Assembly: GCA_000151295.1 (NCBI GenBank)
Contig: GG745381.1
Location: forward strand, 183,565-247,564
DNA from: Allomyces macrogynus ATCC 38327
Lineage: Eukaryota > Blastocladiomycota > Blastocladiomycetes > Blastocladiales > Blastocladiaceae
DNA: 64,000 nucleotides
Reading direction: 5' to 3'
The notes below the pieces were generated by a model. That model did no database searches. It was given only the letters and a program-made list of their open reading frames with translations, and had not been told where the DNA came from. Each line of letters begins with the position of its first letter. Position 1 is the first letter of the stretch. Both the position numbers and the translations under genes were made by a program. Of the stretch, positions 32,333 through 43,324 are shown one piece after another.

Positions 32333-35300
32333 TCACGGCTTTCCCACCGTTCGTCCGTCCAGTTTCCGCACCACGCGACCCGTGCGCGCTCGACCACGGA
32401 CGCTGCCGAATCCCCGCCGCCTGTTGCGAGCTTGCAACTGCGCGCGGCGGAGCGAGCCCGGTGCTTGCGCGTCGAGCCAGGTCAGGTACTCGGCAACAGC
32501 CACGTCGACGCGCCACGCGTAAAGACATCCGTTGGTTGCACCCGCGACGACGTGGAGGAGCCCTACGACGAAGCAAAGACATTCTTCAGAATCGCCGTCA
32601 CCCAACGCAACACCGACAGTTCACGTACCATCCGCCCCCTGCGCCGCGGCCACCGTCAACACACACCGCCCGACACTTCCCTCCGCGACCAAATAAAACC
32701 GCGCGCTCTGCACCTCAAACACAACCACCCGCACCACTCCATCACTACCTGCCAACACCAGCACCACCACATCCCCTACCTCGACCGCAGCCACATCCAT
32801 AATCCTCACCTCGAGCACCGCCGACATCGGCGGACATTTCGCCACCTCCACCAGTCCACCAGCGTCAATCCGCCACGCGACCAGTTCCTCCCCGCCACCC
32901 GCCGAGAACACGTACCCCACTGCGCGCACAAGACACTTGACGACCGACCGGTGCTTGTGCATTCTCGTCACGAGCCGGTACTCCGACACCGTGACCACGG
33001 CCATGGTCGTGTCCTCAGAGCCCGTGAGAAGTCGGTCGGGGGAGAGGTATACGAGACTGCGGATTTCGCGGCCGTGCAGACTGTCGGCAAGGGCCGCGGA
33101 CACGCGCGGTGCCGCCGTCGCGGCGGCGGTGGCGGCGGCGGGAGAGGAGCGATACACGAACAGCGCTTCGCGGCGAATGAACGCAAACGTGCACTGTGCC
33201 GCGGCAGGATCAGTAACGGTCAGGTCCCAGAACCGGTGGGCGCCGCCGCACGCGACGGACAAGAGCCGCGCTTGTTGCGCGTGGTGACGCAGGATCATGC
33301 GCTGATGGTGGAATTCGACGACGAGTAGGTGACCGTCGACGAGGATGAGCTATGGTTGCGAAAGCGGTCAGATTTGACACGAGTCAGATCATCAGCAAGT
33401 GCGTACCCGCTCGAGCCATCCGCGCGTCAGCCGCTCCTGGTGCGTGCGCGCGAGCGTGTACGACCGCCCACTGGCTACGCCTGTGACATGCGCACGTTCG
33501 ACCAAGAATCGTTTCTTGAGCGTCTCACGCTGGTGGTCGACGTGCTTGGGCACCTCAGGCCCGCCAATCACGCGTTGCTGCAGCTGCAGGTACTGCTGCT
33601 CGTGTGCGGCAATCAGGTCGCGGTCGCAGTCGTCGTGTTCTTGGTCCCGCGTGACTGTAGCGCCTGCTGCCGCCTGGTCGGTGACGTCGAGCGTCCAGAA
33701 CGCGAGACACCCGTCGCGACCCGTGGTTGCGAGTCGAATGCTGGGACAGTCCGAGGGCAAGACCACAATCGACGTGCCGTTCAGCTTCCCGTGCGCCTTG
33801 GGGAACGCCAGAATCGGATCAACACGCTTCGTAGCGTCGGGCGGGAACGGGTACACAATCAACGACCCCATCCGCGTCGTGACAAAGACCACGTCGGCAT
33901 GCACGGCGACGGCCTGGACCTGGTCTTTGTCGTCAAACGCAAGCGAGCCAAGGACCTTCCATGCCGTCCCGTCCATGCGGCTCACGTAGAACGCGGCGCT
34001 TTGGTCCCACGTAAAGATGAGGTCGTTGACAACGCGAATGCCCATGATTTTGGTCGTGTGTACGGCGTGCTCGATGGGCGCGTGCTCGAGGGTCGGCGAA
34101 ATGACGAGGATGTGGCCAGTCAAATTGCCGGCGAGCAGGAGGCCGGTGGAGGTCGTGGCGAGAGTCGCGTAGGACGTGAATCGCGGGTCGCGCGTGAGGT
34201 GCATCCAGGATGACATGGAAGGGTCGAGGGCGTAGAGGTGGCCCGACTTGGTGGAGACGAGCAAGTTTGTCGGAGTCGTCACGACGTTGCGGATCGTGTC
34301 TGAGGCGTCGGGAAGGGTGATTTTCAGGAGCTGGTCCTCATACTCTACAGTGAGTAGGTCAGGAAACTACTGGTGAAAGCAGGGCGGGATTGTGCAAAAC
34401 CATCCGTACCAATTCGTCGCGACGAGAGTCGCGCAAGGTCCCAAACCCGAATCCCGCCGTCATTTCCACCTGTGACCTGGACGCGAGCATCGTGAGCAAA
34501 GCAGCCACCCGCGATTCCCATCCAGGAAAACGAAGACGTACCACCGTGCGCTGTTCTGGATCCACGGCGACGCACCACACATTCTTGCCAACATGCCCGT
34601 CCCAAACCGCCACGCACTCGCTGCTGCTCTCGTCGCCGTTGCCTGCATCCCATGTCCACACGCGGCACGTGCAGTCCTCGCTCACACTCACGACCATCTT
34701 GTCGAGCAGGACCGACATCCACACGCGCGCCGTGTGACCGAAAAACGTTCGTACTTGCGCGCCTGTTGTCGTGTCCCAAATCCGAATCGAACGGTCGTCG
34801 GATACGGACGAGACGTGCCGGCCGTCGGCGCTGAACGCGATGTGGAAAATGACGCCCTGCAGTCCAGGTTGAACGTGAGGGGAGGAGAACAGTGCAAGGA
34901 GCGGACTAAATAGACGCACCTCGTGCCCGACAAGAGCCTTGTCAACTTGAATGGCGCCGTCGGCATCTTGCGGCCTGTTCGGGCGCCACAGCAGGACCTG
35001 GTTGAAGACCGTGCCGGATGCAATGGTGACGGAGTCGAGCGAGTCGCCGAAGATGGTGGCCGAGTACCTGCAGTCAAAGAGACCCATCAGCTCTGGTTGA
35101 AAACCGAACAACGGCCCCGGGAAGACAAATGGAGAACGCACAAGATGCAACGCTCACTGCATTGCAGCGTCACGTCGGGTCGACGTGCATCGACCGACGG
35201 ATAAATCTCCACCCAATTGTGCGCCGTGACCATCACGACGTGGCCGCTGGCAGGGAGAATGCGCAGCGCCTTGATCCAGTCGCGGCACTTCCAGCGCGAA

Positions 35301-35766
35301 AGAACATGGGCCGTAATCGCAAGGCTGCAGTTAGACGGCAGCGGTCAATATTGACATACTTGCAATAATGGACAGAACAGTGCAAGAAGTCTCACATTTC
35401 GCCATGCCCCGTCACAGTAACGCTCAAAATGATGGCCTGCTTGGCGCCAAACACGGCCATGATCCCGCTCGCACCGCCCACTTGAATCGGCACTGGAACG
35501 TCGATGCCATGGCAGCGGGCATGGTCGAGCAATCCAGTAATGGCTCCGACTTGGCGCCCAGACGAGACCGAGTAGAACATGACGTCGGCGCCCGTAGCCA
35601 CGGAGACAACGTCCGAGTTGATAAAGTGCGCAAATACAGCGGGAGACTTGTGGTCCAGTTTCTGGCGGCATCGTGTGCGCCGAGTGACGGCGGATGGTCG
35701 TGAGCAGGCTGAAAGGTTGGGACTCGAGATCGAGCGGGATCATACAGCGAGTCGAAGTTCTTGCAT
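32333..35766 (-). CDS. WD40-repeat protein, WDR6/Rtt10 (Trm734)-like
   Basis: WDR6 and yeast Trm734 partner FTSJ1/Trm7 in 2'-O-methylation of the tRNA wobble position 34. Nine exons: 35766-35746, 35661-35396, 35324-35142, 35067-34920, 34856-34542, 34476-34410, 34344-33407, 33349-32629, 32562-32333. They total 962 aa with every junction in frame. The family N-terminal path is clear: VFAHFINSDVVSVATGADV, LSRWKCRDWIKALRIL, QCSERCILYSATIFGDSLD and ASGTVFNQVLLWRP. WD repeats follow, including SDDRSIRIWD, SEDCTCRVWTWD and GNDGGIRVWDLARL. The C-terminal propeller has LLSVACGGAHRFWDL and ends with GATNGCLYAWRVD. The first exon encodes only MQELRLA; I chose it because it restores phase before KLDHKSPAVFAHF. 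The length matches the family (about 950-1100 aa). The C-terminal 60 residues after the last blade are unlike known members. Confidence 0.9.
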
Positions 35767-36402
35767 ATTGAGCGGTGTAAATGATATTCATGTGCGCCGA
35801 CGTGCAATTGCGCTGAGTGCCGCCAAGCTCAGAGGAGTGGGCTCGGTTGACGGATTTTGTGAAGAGGAAAGACTCTGGAACGGCCAGGTTGAGCGCAGCG
35901 GCGTCCTATTTCTTGGTCCACGTCATTCTACACCCATTTCGTTGCGACTGGGAGGGAATGGAGCAACTTGGTGTCGTGCTTTTCTGACGCTCTGACGCCA
36001 AGGACAGTCGGAACACAAAAGCATCCACATGAACGGACAGGTAAGGGAAGAGGCTCATTGTCAATTCGAGGTCACATAAGCTGCGATTGCGACACGACCA
36101 ACAACTCTCCAAGCGAAAGAAAAGCGCGGCGACTCACTCTCGTTTTGCTGTTTTCGTTTGAAGACAGGACTTTGCTTTAGTTAGGGTCACGTCAGGCGCT
36201 GGCCGACAGTGCGCCAAACGCAGTCTCAGCAAGAATCAAGTGCAACCCACCAAGCCTGACTCTCCGTACCCAAGAACAAATCATCCCCTAACTACGCACG
36301 CATGTACTATTAGCCAAAATCAGTCCCTCCTTTCATGTCCCGCCGACCCCACCCCACCCAGTTCCATGCCGCCTATCGCGGCATCCACCAGTCCCCGCTG
36401 GA
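35767..36402. other. Intergenic, nothing recognised
   Basis: Promoter side of the WDR6-like gene and 3' flank of the GPCR gene. It is less GC-rich than the surrounding sequence. No gene, tRNA or repeat seen. Confidence 0.4.
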
Positions 36403-39400
36403 TCACCGCGGACCCACCCCCGTTCCCTTCCCTCCAATTTGCGGCCTCGTCCCACCACCCGCTCCCGCGCCCGTCCCCAACGCCGGCATCGCGCTCGCTG
36501 CACGATGCATCCCTCTCATCTCACTCTCCCCTTCCACAGTCGACTTAAACCCTCCACTCCCCGTCCCGCCGCTCGTCTTCCCGCCCGTACTTCTCGACTT
36601 ACTCGTCGTCGACCTGAGACAAACGCTCCCCAACACCTTCACCCACGCATCATGCTCGGCCTGCGACCCCATCTGCACCATCCACGACCCGCCCTTTGCG
36701 CCGGTATGAAACAGTTCCACACAGAGCGGCGCCGGCGCCGCCGGCGGATCCGGATCAAACTGGACACACTTCAACTTCAACACGATGCCCGACGCATGGA
36801 CCGCGTCAGGCACGATCACGAGCATGCCGTCGGCCGCGTACAAGTGCACCGCGCGTCGCTCCCATGCGGGCAATGCGTACCAGGGCGTGGACGTCGATTT
36901 GACGGCGTACACGCCGTGCACGTGCGCGACGCGGCCCGAGTCGTGGTGCAGCGACACTTTCATCGCGTCGGCTGCACGCGTCGTCGACGTGGTACCGGCC
37001 GCGGCCGCCGCGGCCGCGTGCAGTTCGCCGAGTTGCGTGGTCGAGACGGCGCGGCCCGTCGGCGGTGCGGGATTGTTGGCGTGTTGGTGCATGACGCCCG
37101 AGTGCACGAGCGTCCATGCGACGCGGCCGACGAGCGCGTAGAAGGTAAATGCGATCGCGTAGAGCAGGACAGCCGAGCGGAGGTAGTAGGTGCCGAGGCC
37201 CCATTCAGGAAGTTGGATCAGCGAGAAGGGAATCGCGACGAGGGACGCGAGAACAATGTTTTGCGCGGTGTATGCGATCCAGACGGTTTCGCGGAAGGCC
37301 GACATGACGTTGCGAGTCTAGGGATGGTTGCGGGCGGGGAGTGAGTCGGCAGAGGAAGGGGTCGCTGATCTGGGAGCGGAGAACGACCGTACCTTGTACC
37401 CGAAAAACGCGACGGCGAGCAGCAGCAACCCGTTATACCCGAGCGAGACGCCAAGCAGGATCGGGTACGCTGTGGCGCCCGCGGGCGACACGGCCTTGCA
37501 ATCGTACATAATATAGGCCTTGTTCGCGCTCAGTTGCGGAGCGAGCGGGAATGCGCCGACCCAGACGGCGAAAATGAGGCATTGCACGAGGACAGTGGCT
37601 GTGACGATGCGCATCAGGTTGGAGTTGTTGACGCCCTTGAGGGCGGCCTGCATACATGACGGCAGAGCGAATGATCAGGAGCTGCACCGCCGATGAGGTG
37701 TGGATGGTGGAGAGGTCGCACCAGCCTCTTGTTCGCGAAAATCGAGAAAATCTATCGCCCGAGCGGCTCAATGTCAGTTTCATATCACACCCTCAACCTT
37801 TGACAACGTGCTCACGCACCCGATACGTCTTCACCCCCGCGCTCGCCATGACCAAATCAAACCCGACCGCCAACACCCACCCGGACGCGTGACACCCCCA
37901 CGCGCCCACGGGCACGCCGATCCCGAGAAACTCGCTCACGAGCATGACCACACACCCGGTCGCGATCGTGACCAAGAACGGCCAGCTCAAATTTTCCACG
38001 GCGGCCAAGTGGCGCATCGTCGACAGGTAAACCATGGTCGCGAGAATTGCTGCGAGAACCAGGGCACGCAAGGCGGCGAGAACAATCACGCCGGGGTCAC
38101 CGTAGTTGGGATAGGCGATGGATTTCGGCGGGCGGTCTGGCGGTGGGGTCGTGGACCCGGAATAAAAGTGCGGCGCGGCGACAGTCGTGACAGCGCCCGA
38201 TGCGGCCACGGAGAACGCGACGGTCGCAATGCCGTTGTCGACGTTGTAGACGTCAAAATCACTAATACGCATCGGTGCCGCGTCAGTCACCCAATCTCGG
38301 CCGAAACGCCAGCGCCCCCAAACGTACCCGATCCGGTTCCCCGCCGCATCCAACACCACGCGGCCCGACGCGCCATCAAACGTGGTGATGAAATCGGTCA
38401 AACTGGCATTCGACGTGTGCGCAAGCACCGCGCTCGGCGAGTACCGGTTGGCGACCTGGATCAGGCCGCGCGCCATGGCCAGTGCGCAATCGTAGAAAAT
38501 TGTGCCGTAGGAAATGGAGGCCACGTCCGTGTTGCCGCCATAGGTCGCCGTGTACCGTGCCTGGAGCGCGGCGAATTCGTTGGTCGCGCTGGCCTGCCGC
38601 GGGAACAGGTAAAGCAGGCCCTGCGCGTTGGCCATGTCAGCCGCGTACTTTGGGTCGCGCGGGTCGAGCGAGGAGAGGTAGAGCGACATGGATTCGGATC
38701 CGACCTAGCCGCGGCTCAACGTCAGGTGGGCGAATGTCGTCTGCGTTCAGAATGTAACAAAAGCGAACCCAGGCATACTGTGACCCCAAGATGCCCAGTC
38801 GCTTTGCTTCGCGGAAAATGGTGACGCCGTCGGCGGCAAACGCGGCAAAGACGACGATATTGGAAGCGCTCGCCTTGATGGCGGCAATGGCCGCGGTCAC
38901 GTCGTTTGTGCCCGGGTTGAAGGTCAGGCTCGTCTCGACCGAGATGCCGAGTGCCGCCGCGCTCTGCTGAAAATTGTACCCGACTATCGAGAGTGAACGG
39001 TCAGGATTCGGTGGCCGCCACGATCGAGAAGGAATTGAGGGTCGACGCACTGCTCTGGCCGTAGAAGTCGGTGCCAACGAGCAAATTGACCGAGGTCCAG
39101 CCCATGGCGCGAGCGAGGTAGGCCATGCGCAGGCCTTGCTGCGGATCGTCCTGCGAAGGCGAGAGAGTGAACAAGTGAGCTCTCGAGCAACACGAAGTCC
39201 AACTCAAACCCGTACAGGAATGGTCCGAAAATAGCGCGGAAACTCGGCCTTGATCGACATTTCCGAGCTGGTTGCCGACGCGCACTGCCAGAGCTGGTGC
39301 GGGTTGCCGGCGAGGGCGAGCAGGATGGAAATGAGCGACGAGTACTCGCCGAGAATTCCAACGGCATTGTCGTGGGCTACAGCCTGCATCATGGCGGTGA

Positions 39401-39897
39401 TGGCGCCGGAACGCGACCGCTGTGAGTCGTAGGAGACGAGGTGGAACGCGTAGTTGGCCGGATCGAGCGCGTTCATGGCGGGTAGTGCGAGCTGGGTGAC
39501 ATTGCGCACGGCGATCATGGACGGGCCGAGGCCTAGGTCGGATGGACACCGAGATGTTGGGGTAAATTGAAGGTTCGCGGAAAGAAGGGACCTCGGATGG
39601 GGTCAGGAACACACTTGGATCGGAGAGCGGCAAAATCATGGCAATGGTGAACGTGGTGACGGCGTGAACGGCGGCCGGTAGCGCGGCGATTGTCCACACG
39701 GCGAGGAACACGAGGAAGAAGGGTGTTCTGCTGGGCCAGCCACGTCGGCGTGGTGGCCTCCAGTCATCGTGGCCTCGGGTGCGGCCGCGACAACCATGGT
39801 GCTCGGGGGCGGGCGTCGTCGTCGTTCTTGCTTGCTGGAAGGCGGGCGCACGCCGACCCGGGAGCACGCGCGCGGGACACGGTTCGGCTTGGCTCAT
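36403..39897 (-). CDS. Class C (GABA-B-like) G-protein-coupled receptor with C-terminal PH-like domain
   Basis: Eight exons: 39897-39615, 39532-39216, 39150-39051, 38983-38769, 38704-37820, 37751-37722, 37647-37393, 37317-36403. They give exactly 999 aa in frame. A hydrophobic signal (FFLVFLAVWTIAALPAAVHA) precedes a Venus-flytrap domain: TIAMILPLSDPSLGPSMIAV, AVGILGEYSSLISILLALAG, ARAMGWTSVNLLVGTDFYGQ and VVFAAFAADGVTIFREAKRL. Seven membrane helices follow, with class C marks FDLVMASAGVKTYRIFSIF (end of TM3) and YKTRNVMSAFRETVWIAYTA (start of TM6). Residues about 815-929 look like a PH domain (HGVYAVKS, AWERRAVHLY, final HDAWVKVL), then a Gly/Ser tail. Such receptors are known in zoosporic fungi; the ligand is unknown. 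Exon 6 is only 30 nt. The receptor call is firm; the PH call is by pattern only. Confidence 0.9.
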
Positions 39898-40548
39898 TCA
39901 ACAGCACCGCGGCGCGGCAAATGCAGGTACTTGTTGCGATGGCGTCGAATGGATCGATTGCAGAATGGTCGGCTGGGCCGGTTCCAATCGACGAGACGTG
40001 TGTGGTGATGAGGGAAAAGGGTTGATCTCGAAGGGTCGAGTGGATGCGTCGTGATGGCTGCCCGGGGCCGGCCTCAATCGTGGCGCACGGACTGTGGACG
40101 GCTCCACGCGCAACGGCAGCGCGTTGTGTTGCGGGTCCTCGTGCTCGCGGGGCGTGGCCGGTGCGCGCGCGGTCGCGGTCGATCGCAGACCACCAGTGAT
40201 CTGTCCATCCAATATATCAAGTGGGAGACGCGGCCGGGAGGCAGGCATGCGTGGGCCGCGGTCGCGTGCACTCACCTGACGCGGGGCGGGCGCAGGCCGC
40301 CTGTGTGCGTGGGACTCACTCCGAGAGCGGCGCAACCACCACCGACGACACGGCCCAGTGGAACGACACTGCGACGACCGCAACGACGGCGACGAAGTCG
40401 CCACTCTTCTATTTGAACGACTGCCCGCACCCGCTCCCCGCACCTGTTCCAGCATCTATCCCGCAAGCGACAGCCCCAGCACCGTCGCCTTTTCTCGCGC
40501 GCGACAAGCTGTCCCCGACCCCCACAACCCGCACCAACCGTCACCACC
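39898..40548. other. Divergent promoter region between the GPCR and RPA1 genes
   Basis: About 650 nt between divergent starts. A weak AT-rich site (ATATATCA) near 40212 is the only TATA-like sequence. No other feature seen. Confidence 0.4.
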
Positions 40549-42693
40549 ATGCAGCAGCTGCCCCCACTCTCCGCCGGCGCCGTCGAGGCCAACATGCGTT
40601 CGGGTGCGCCCTTTGCCGTGACCGGCGCCATCCTACAAGTCGTGCAAATGCGGCCGATTGCCTCCAACAAACCCGGCGCCCCGCCCGTCACGACCGACCC
40701 GTCGACCGAACGCTGGCGCGGCGTGCTCTCTGACGGCATCTACGGCATGAACGTGATTTTCGCGTCGGCGCTCGTGCCGTCGATGCGCAACAAGGTCATC
40801 GACAAGAATACCGTCATTCGCGTCGATAATTCCATGGACAATATGGTCAATGACACGCGGTACGTTCTGTGTTGTGGGGGAAAGGTCGGGTGGGACATGC
40901 GACTGACATGCTGCCCCGGAAAATGTAGCCTCCCCATCATCCTCTCCGCCACGGTCCTCGGCCATTCGCCCACGCGCATCGGCGAGCCGCAGCAGTGGCC
41001 CACCAAGACGACCGCCGGCGCCGGCGCTGGTCACCAGCCTCCGCAACAACAGCACCACCTGCAGCAGCAGGCCGCGTCGTCCTACGTGCCCGCTGCGCCC
41101 GCTGCTGCCTATGCCCCGCCCACCACGTCATCGACCGGGGGGTACGAAAACACCTCCAACTACGGCTCCGGTGCAACCAACTCGTATGGCGCGCCTGCAA
41201 CGACGACCGCACCGACCACCTCGTCCTACAACAGCGGTGGGTACGGCAGCACCGCCGGTCATGGCTCCAGCACCGCCACCCCCGCCGCGCCCTCGTCGTC
41301 AAGCACCTCGACGCTCGCCGGCCGCCCGACGCAATCCATTGCCAGTCTCTCGCCGTACGTGAACGCCTGGTGCATCCGCGGTCGCGTCACGCAAAAAGGC
41401 GACATGAAGCACTACACGAACGCGCGCGGCGAAGGCCACCTGTTCAATTTCACGATTGCCGACGAGTCGTGCGACATTCGCGTCACGCTTTTCAACCAGG
41501 ACGCCGACCGGTACTTTGAGCAAATCAAGGAGGGGCGCGTCTACCTCGTGCAGTCGGGACGCGTGAGCCTGGCGAACCGCCGGTTCAATTCGACGCAGTC
41601 CGAGTACGAGATTACGGCGGAACGCGCGACCGTGATTGAGGAAGTGAATGACGCGCGGATTGCGTCAGCGATTCCGGCGATTCAGTTGAACCCGGTTCCG
41701 ATTGCCGATTTGGCGCAGGTCGAGCCCAACACGACTGTCGATGTGCTCGGGATCGTCACGGATATTGGGCCCCTATCGACGATCGTGTCCAAGGCGACGC
41801 AACGCGAATTGACCAAGCGGGACGTGACGATCGCTGACCAGTCGGCCTACTCGGTGCGGCTCACGCTCTGGGGCAAGCAGGCTGAGAATGTGACCTTTCA
41901 CGAAGGCCAGGTCCTCGGTGTGCGGCACGCGAAAGTGGGCGATTTCGGTGGGCGGTCTCTGTCGACGCTCATGTCCTCGACGCTCGCGGCAAATCCGGAC
42001 TTGCCGGACGCGCACGCAATGCAGGGCTGGTGGGACGCGCAAGGGTCGACCATGGCGCTCATGACGCACCAAGGCGCCGGTGGCGGCGGTGGTGCCGTGG
42101 GCGGGGTGGGTGGTGGGCTCGGTGGGACCGGTTTGGGCGCAGCCGATCGCAACGACGTGACGCTGCTGTGCGACGTGCAGGACCCGGCCATGGGCGCGAC
42201 CAAGCCCGAGTACTACACGACCGACTCGTATATCACGTTTATCCGTCCGCTGAACATGATGTACCCGGCGTGCCAGTCTGAGGGCTGTTCCAAGAAGGTG
42301 ACGTTCACCGGGTCCGGGTGGCGGTGCGAGAAATGCTCGGTCGAGCACGACGCGCCCGAGTACCGGTACATTATGACGATCAACGTGACCGACGCCACGG
42401 ACCAGGTGTGGCTGCAGGCGTTCAACGAGGCCGCGCAGACGATTCTCGGCAAGACGGCGTCAGAACTGAATTATTTGAAGGAGGCGAACCCGGCCGAGCA
42501 TGACCGGGTCGTGCAGGAGGCCATGTTCCGCCCGATGCGGTTCCGTGTGCGCGTCAAGCAAGAAACGTTCCAGGACGAGGCGCGCGCACGGCATGCGATC
42601 ATTGAGTGCCAGTATTTGGACGTCTCAGGGCAGGCCGTGATTCAGGCCGCGTTGGCCGCCAAGAAGCTCGTAGCTATGTATGACGGGCAGTGA
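40549..42693 (+). CDS. RFA1: Replication protein A large subunit (RPA70/Rfa1)
   Basis: Single-stranded DNA-binding subunit of the RPA heterotrimer, in replication, repair and recombination. Exons 40549-40859 and 40929-42693 (intron GTACGT, 69 nt) give 691 aa. Residues 1-130 are the RPA70N OB fold (QLPPLSAGAVEANMR, RWRGVLSDGIYGMNVIFAS). A Tyr/Gly/Ser/Gln-rich linker follows at about 145-260. OB folds A and B are recognised by SIASLSPYVNAWCIRGRVTQ, FNFTIADESCDIRVTLFNQD and FNSTQSEYEITAERAT. DBD-C carries the zinc ribbon CQSEGC...WRCEKC, then EYRYIMTINVTDATDQVWLQ. A Gly-rich insertion (about residues 480-510) lies between DBD-B and DBD-C. The intron removes an in-frame Cys-rich stretch absent from the family. 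The assignment is firm. Confidence 0.96.
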   Translation: MQQLPPLSAGAVEANMRSGAPFAVTGAILQVVQMRPIASNKPGAPPVTTDPSTERWRGVLSDGIYGMNVIFASALVPSMRNKVIDKNTVIRVDNSMDNMVNDTRYVLCCGGKVGWDMRLTCCPGKCSLPIILSATVLGHSPTRIGEPQQWPTKTTAGAGAGHQPPQQQHHLQQQAASSYVPAAPAAAYAPPTTSSTGGYENTSNYGSGATNSYGAPATTTAPTTSSYNSGGYGSTAGHGSSTATPAAPSSSSTSTLAGRPTQSIASLSPYVNAWCIRGRVTQKGDMKHYTNARGEGHLFNFTIADESCDIRVTLFNQDADRYFEQIKEGRVYLVQSGRVSLANRRFNSTQSEYEITAERATVIEEVNDARIASAIPAIQLNPVPIADLAQVEPNTTVDVLGIVTDIGPLSTIVSKATQRELTKRDVTIADQSAYSVRLTLWGKQAENVTFHEGQVLGVRHAKVGDFGGRSLSTLMSSTLAANPDLPDAHAMQGWWDAQGSTMALMTHQGAGGGGGAVGGVGGGLGGTGLGAADRNDVTLLCDVQDPAMGATKPEYYTTDSYITFIRPLNMMYPACQSEGCSKKVTFTGSGWRCEKCSVEHDAPEYRYIMTINVTDATDQVWLQAFNEAAQTILGKTASELNYLKEANPAEHDRVVQEAMFRPMRFRVRVKQETFQDEARARHAIIECQYLDVSGQAVIQAALAAKKLVAMYDGQ

Positions 42694-43324
42694 TTTGGTC
42701 GTGGGTTTGCGGAAGCGAGATGCGAGGATGGGTTCGTGATATTTTGAATCGTAATCATGGCAGTGGGAATGGTTCCTTCGTTGTCTTGCGCGACATTGAC
42801 CGCATTGACACGCATGTCAAAGATACGTTGGGAACTCGCGTTCGCCCAATACATCACCCTTGAAGAAGTGGGCCGCCGTCGACCGTGTGTCATGCCAACA
42901 TGGAGAAAACGACCCAGAATTCGCCATGTGAGCAGAAGTGAGAGAGGCAAGCGAAAAAGGCAAGCAAAAGACATGCGTTTGTCGTGATTCTCACGCCCAT
43001 GCCATGTGATGCGACCACCCACTTGGTATTTTGCCCTGACACGACCAAGCGCGACTGTTGTCTCCTTCCAACGTTCCAAACACCCTCGTCCAGACGCACT
43101 TCTGAACGCACCAACTCGCGGACCAAGACGATTATGTCCGCCACAACTTCACCAGTGCGAGCTGACAAACAACATGACCCCGATTGCAGCTTGCAGCCGC
43201 AATAAACCATGTCATCGAGCTAATGCACAAACTGGCTTTGTTGCTCTGGAGTCCACCCACTTAGTTGCTCGCCATGATTACACGCCAACTCGTTTGCAAC
43301 GGACCCAATAATTTCTTTTTTCGC
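42694..43324. other. Intergenic, nothing recognised
   Basis: About 630 nt, noticeably poorer in CpG than the RPA1 gene. No open frame with support; it may include the decayed 5' part of the neighbouring pseudogene. Confidence 0.4.

Noticed and set aside
32319..32802. Continuation of the 216-aa membrane protein frame to 32802
   Set aside because: It would run through the last exons of the WDR6-like gene on the other strand; a 62-nt GT-AG intron gives a clean stop at 32318 instead.
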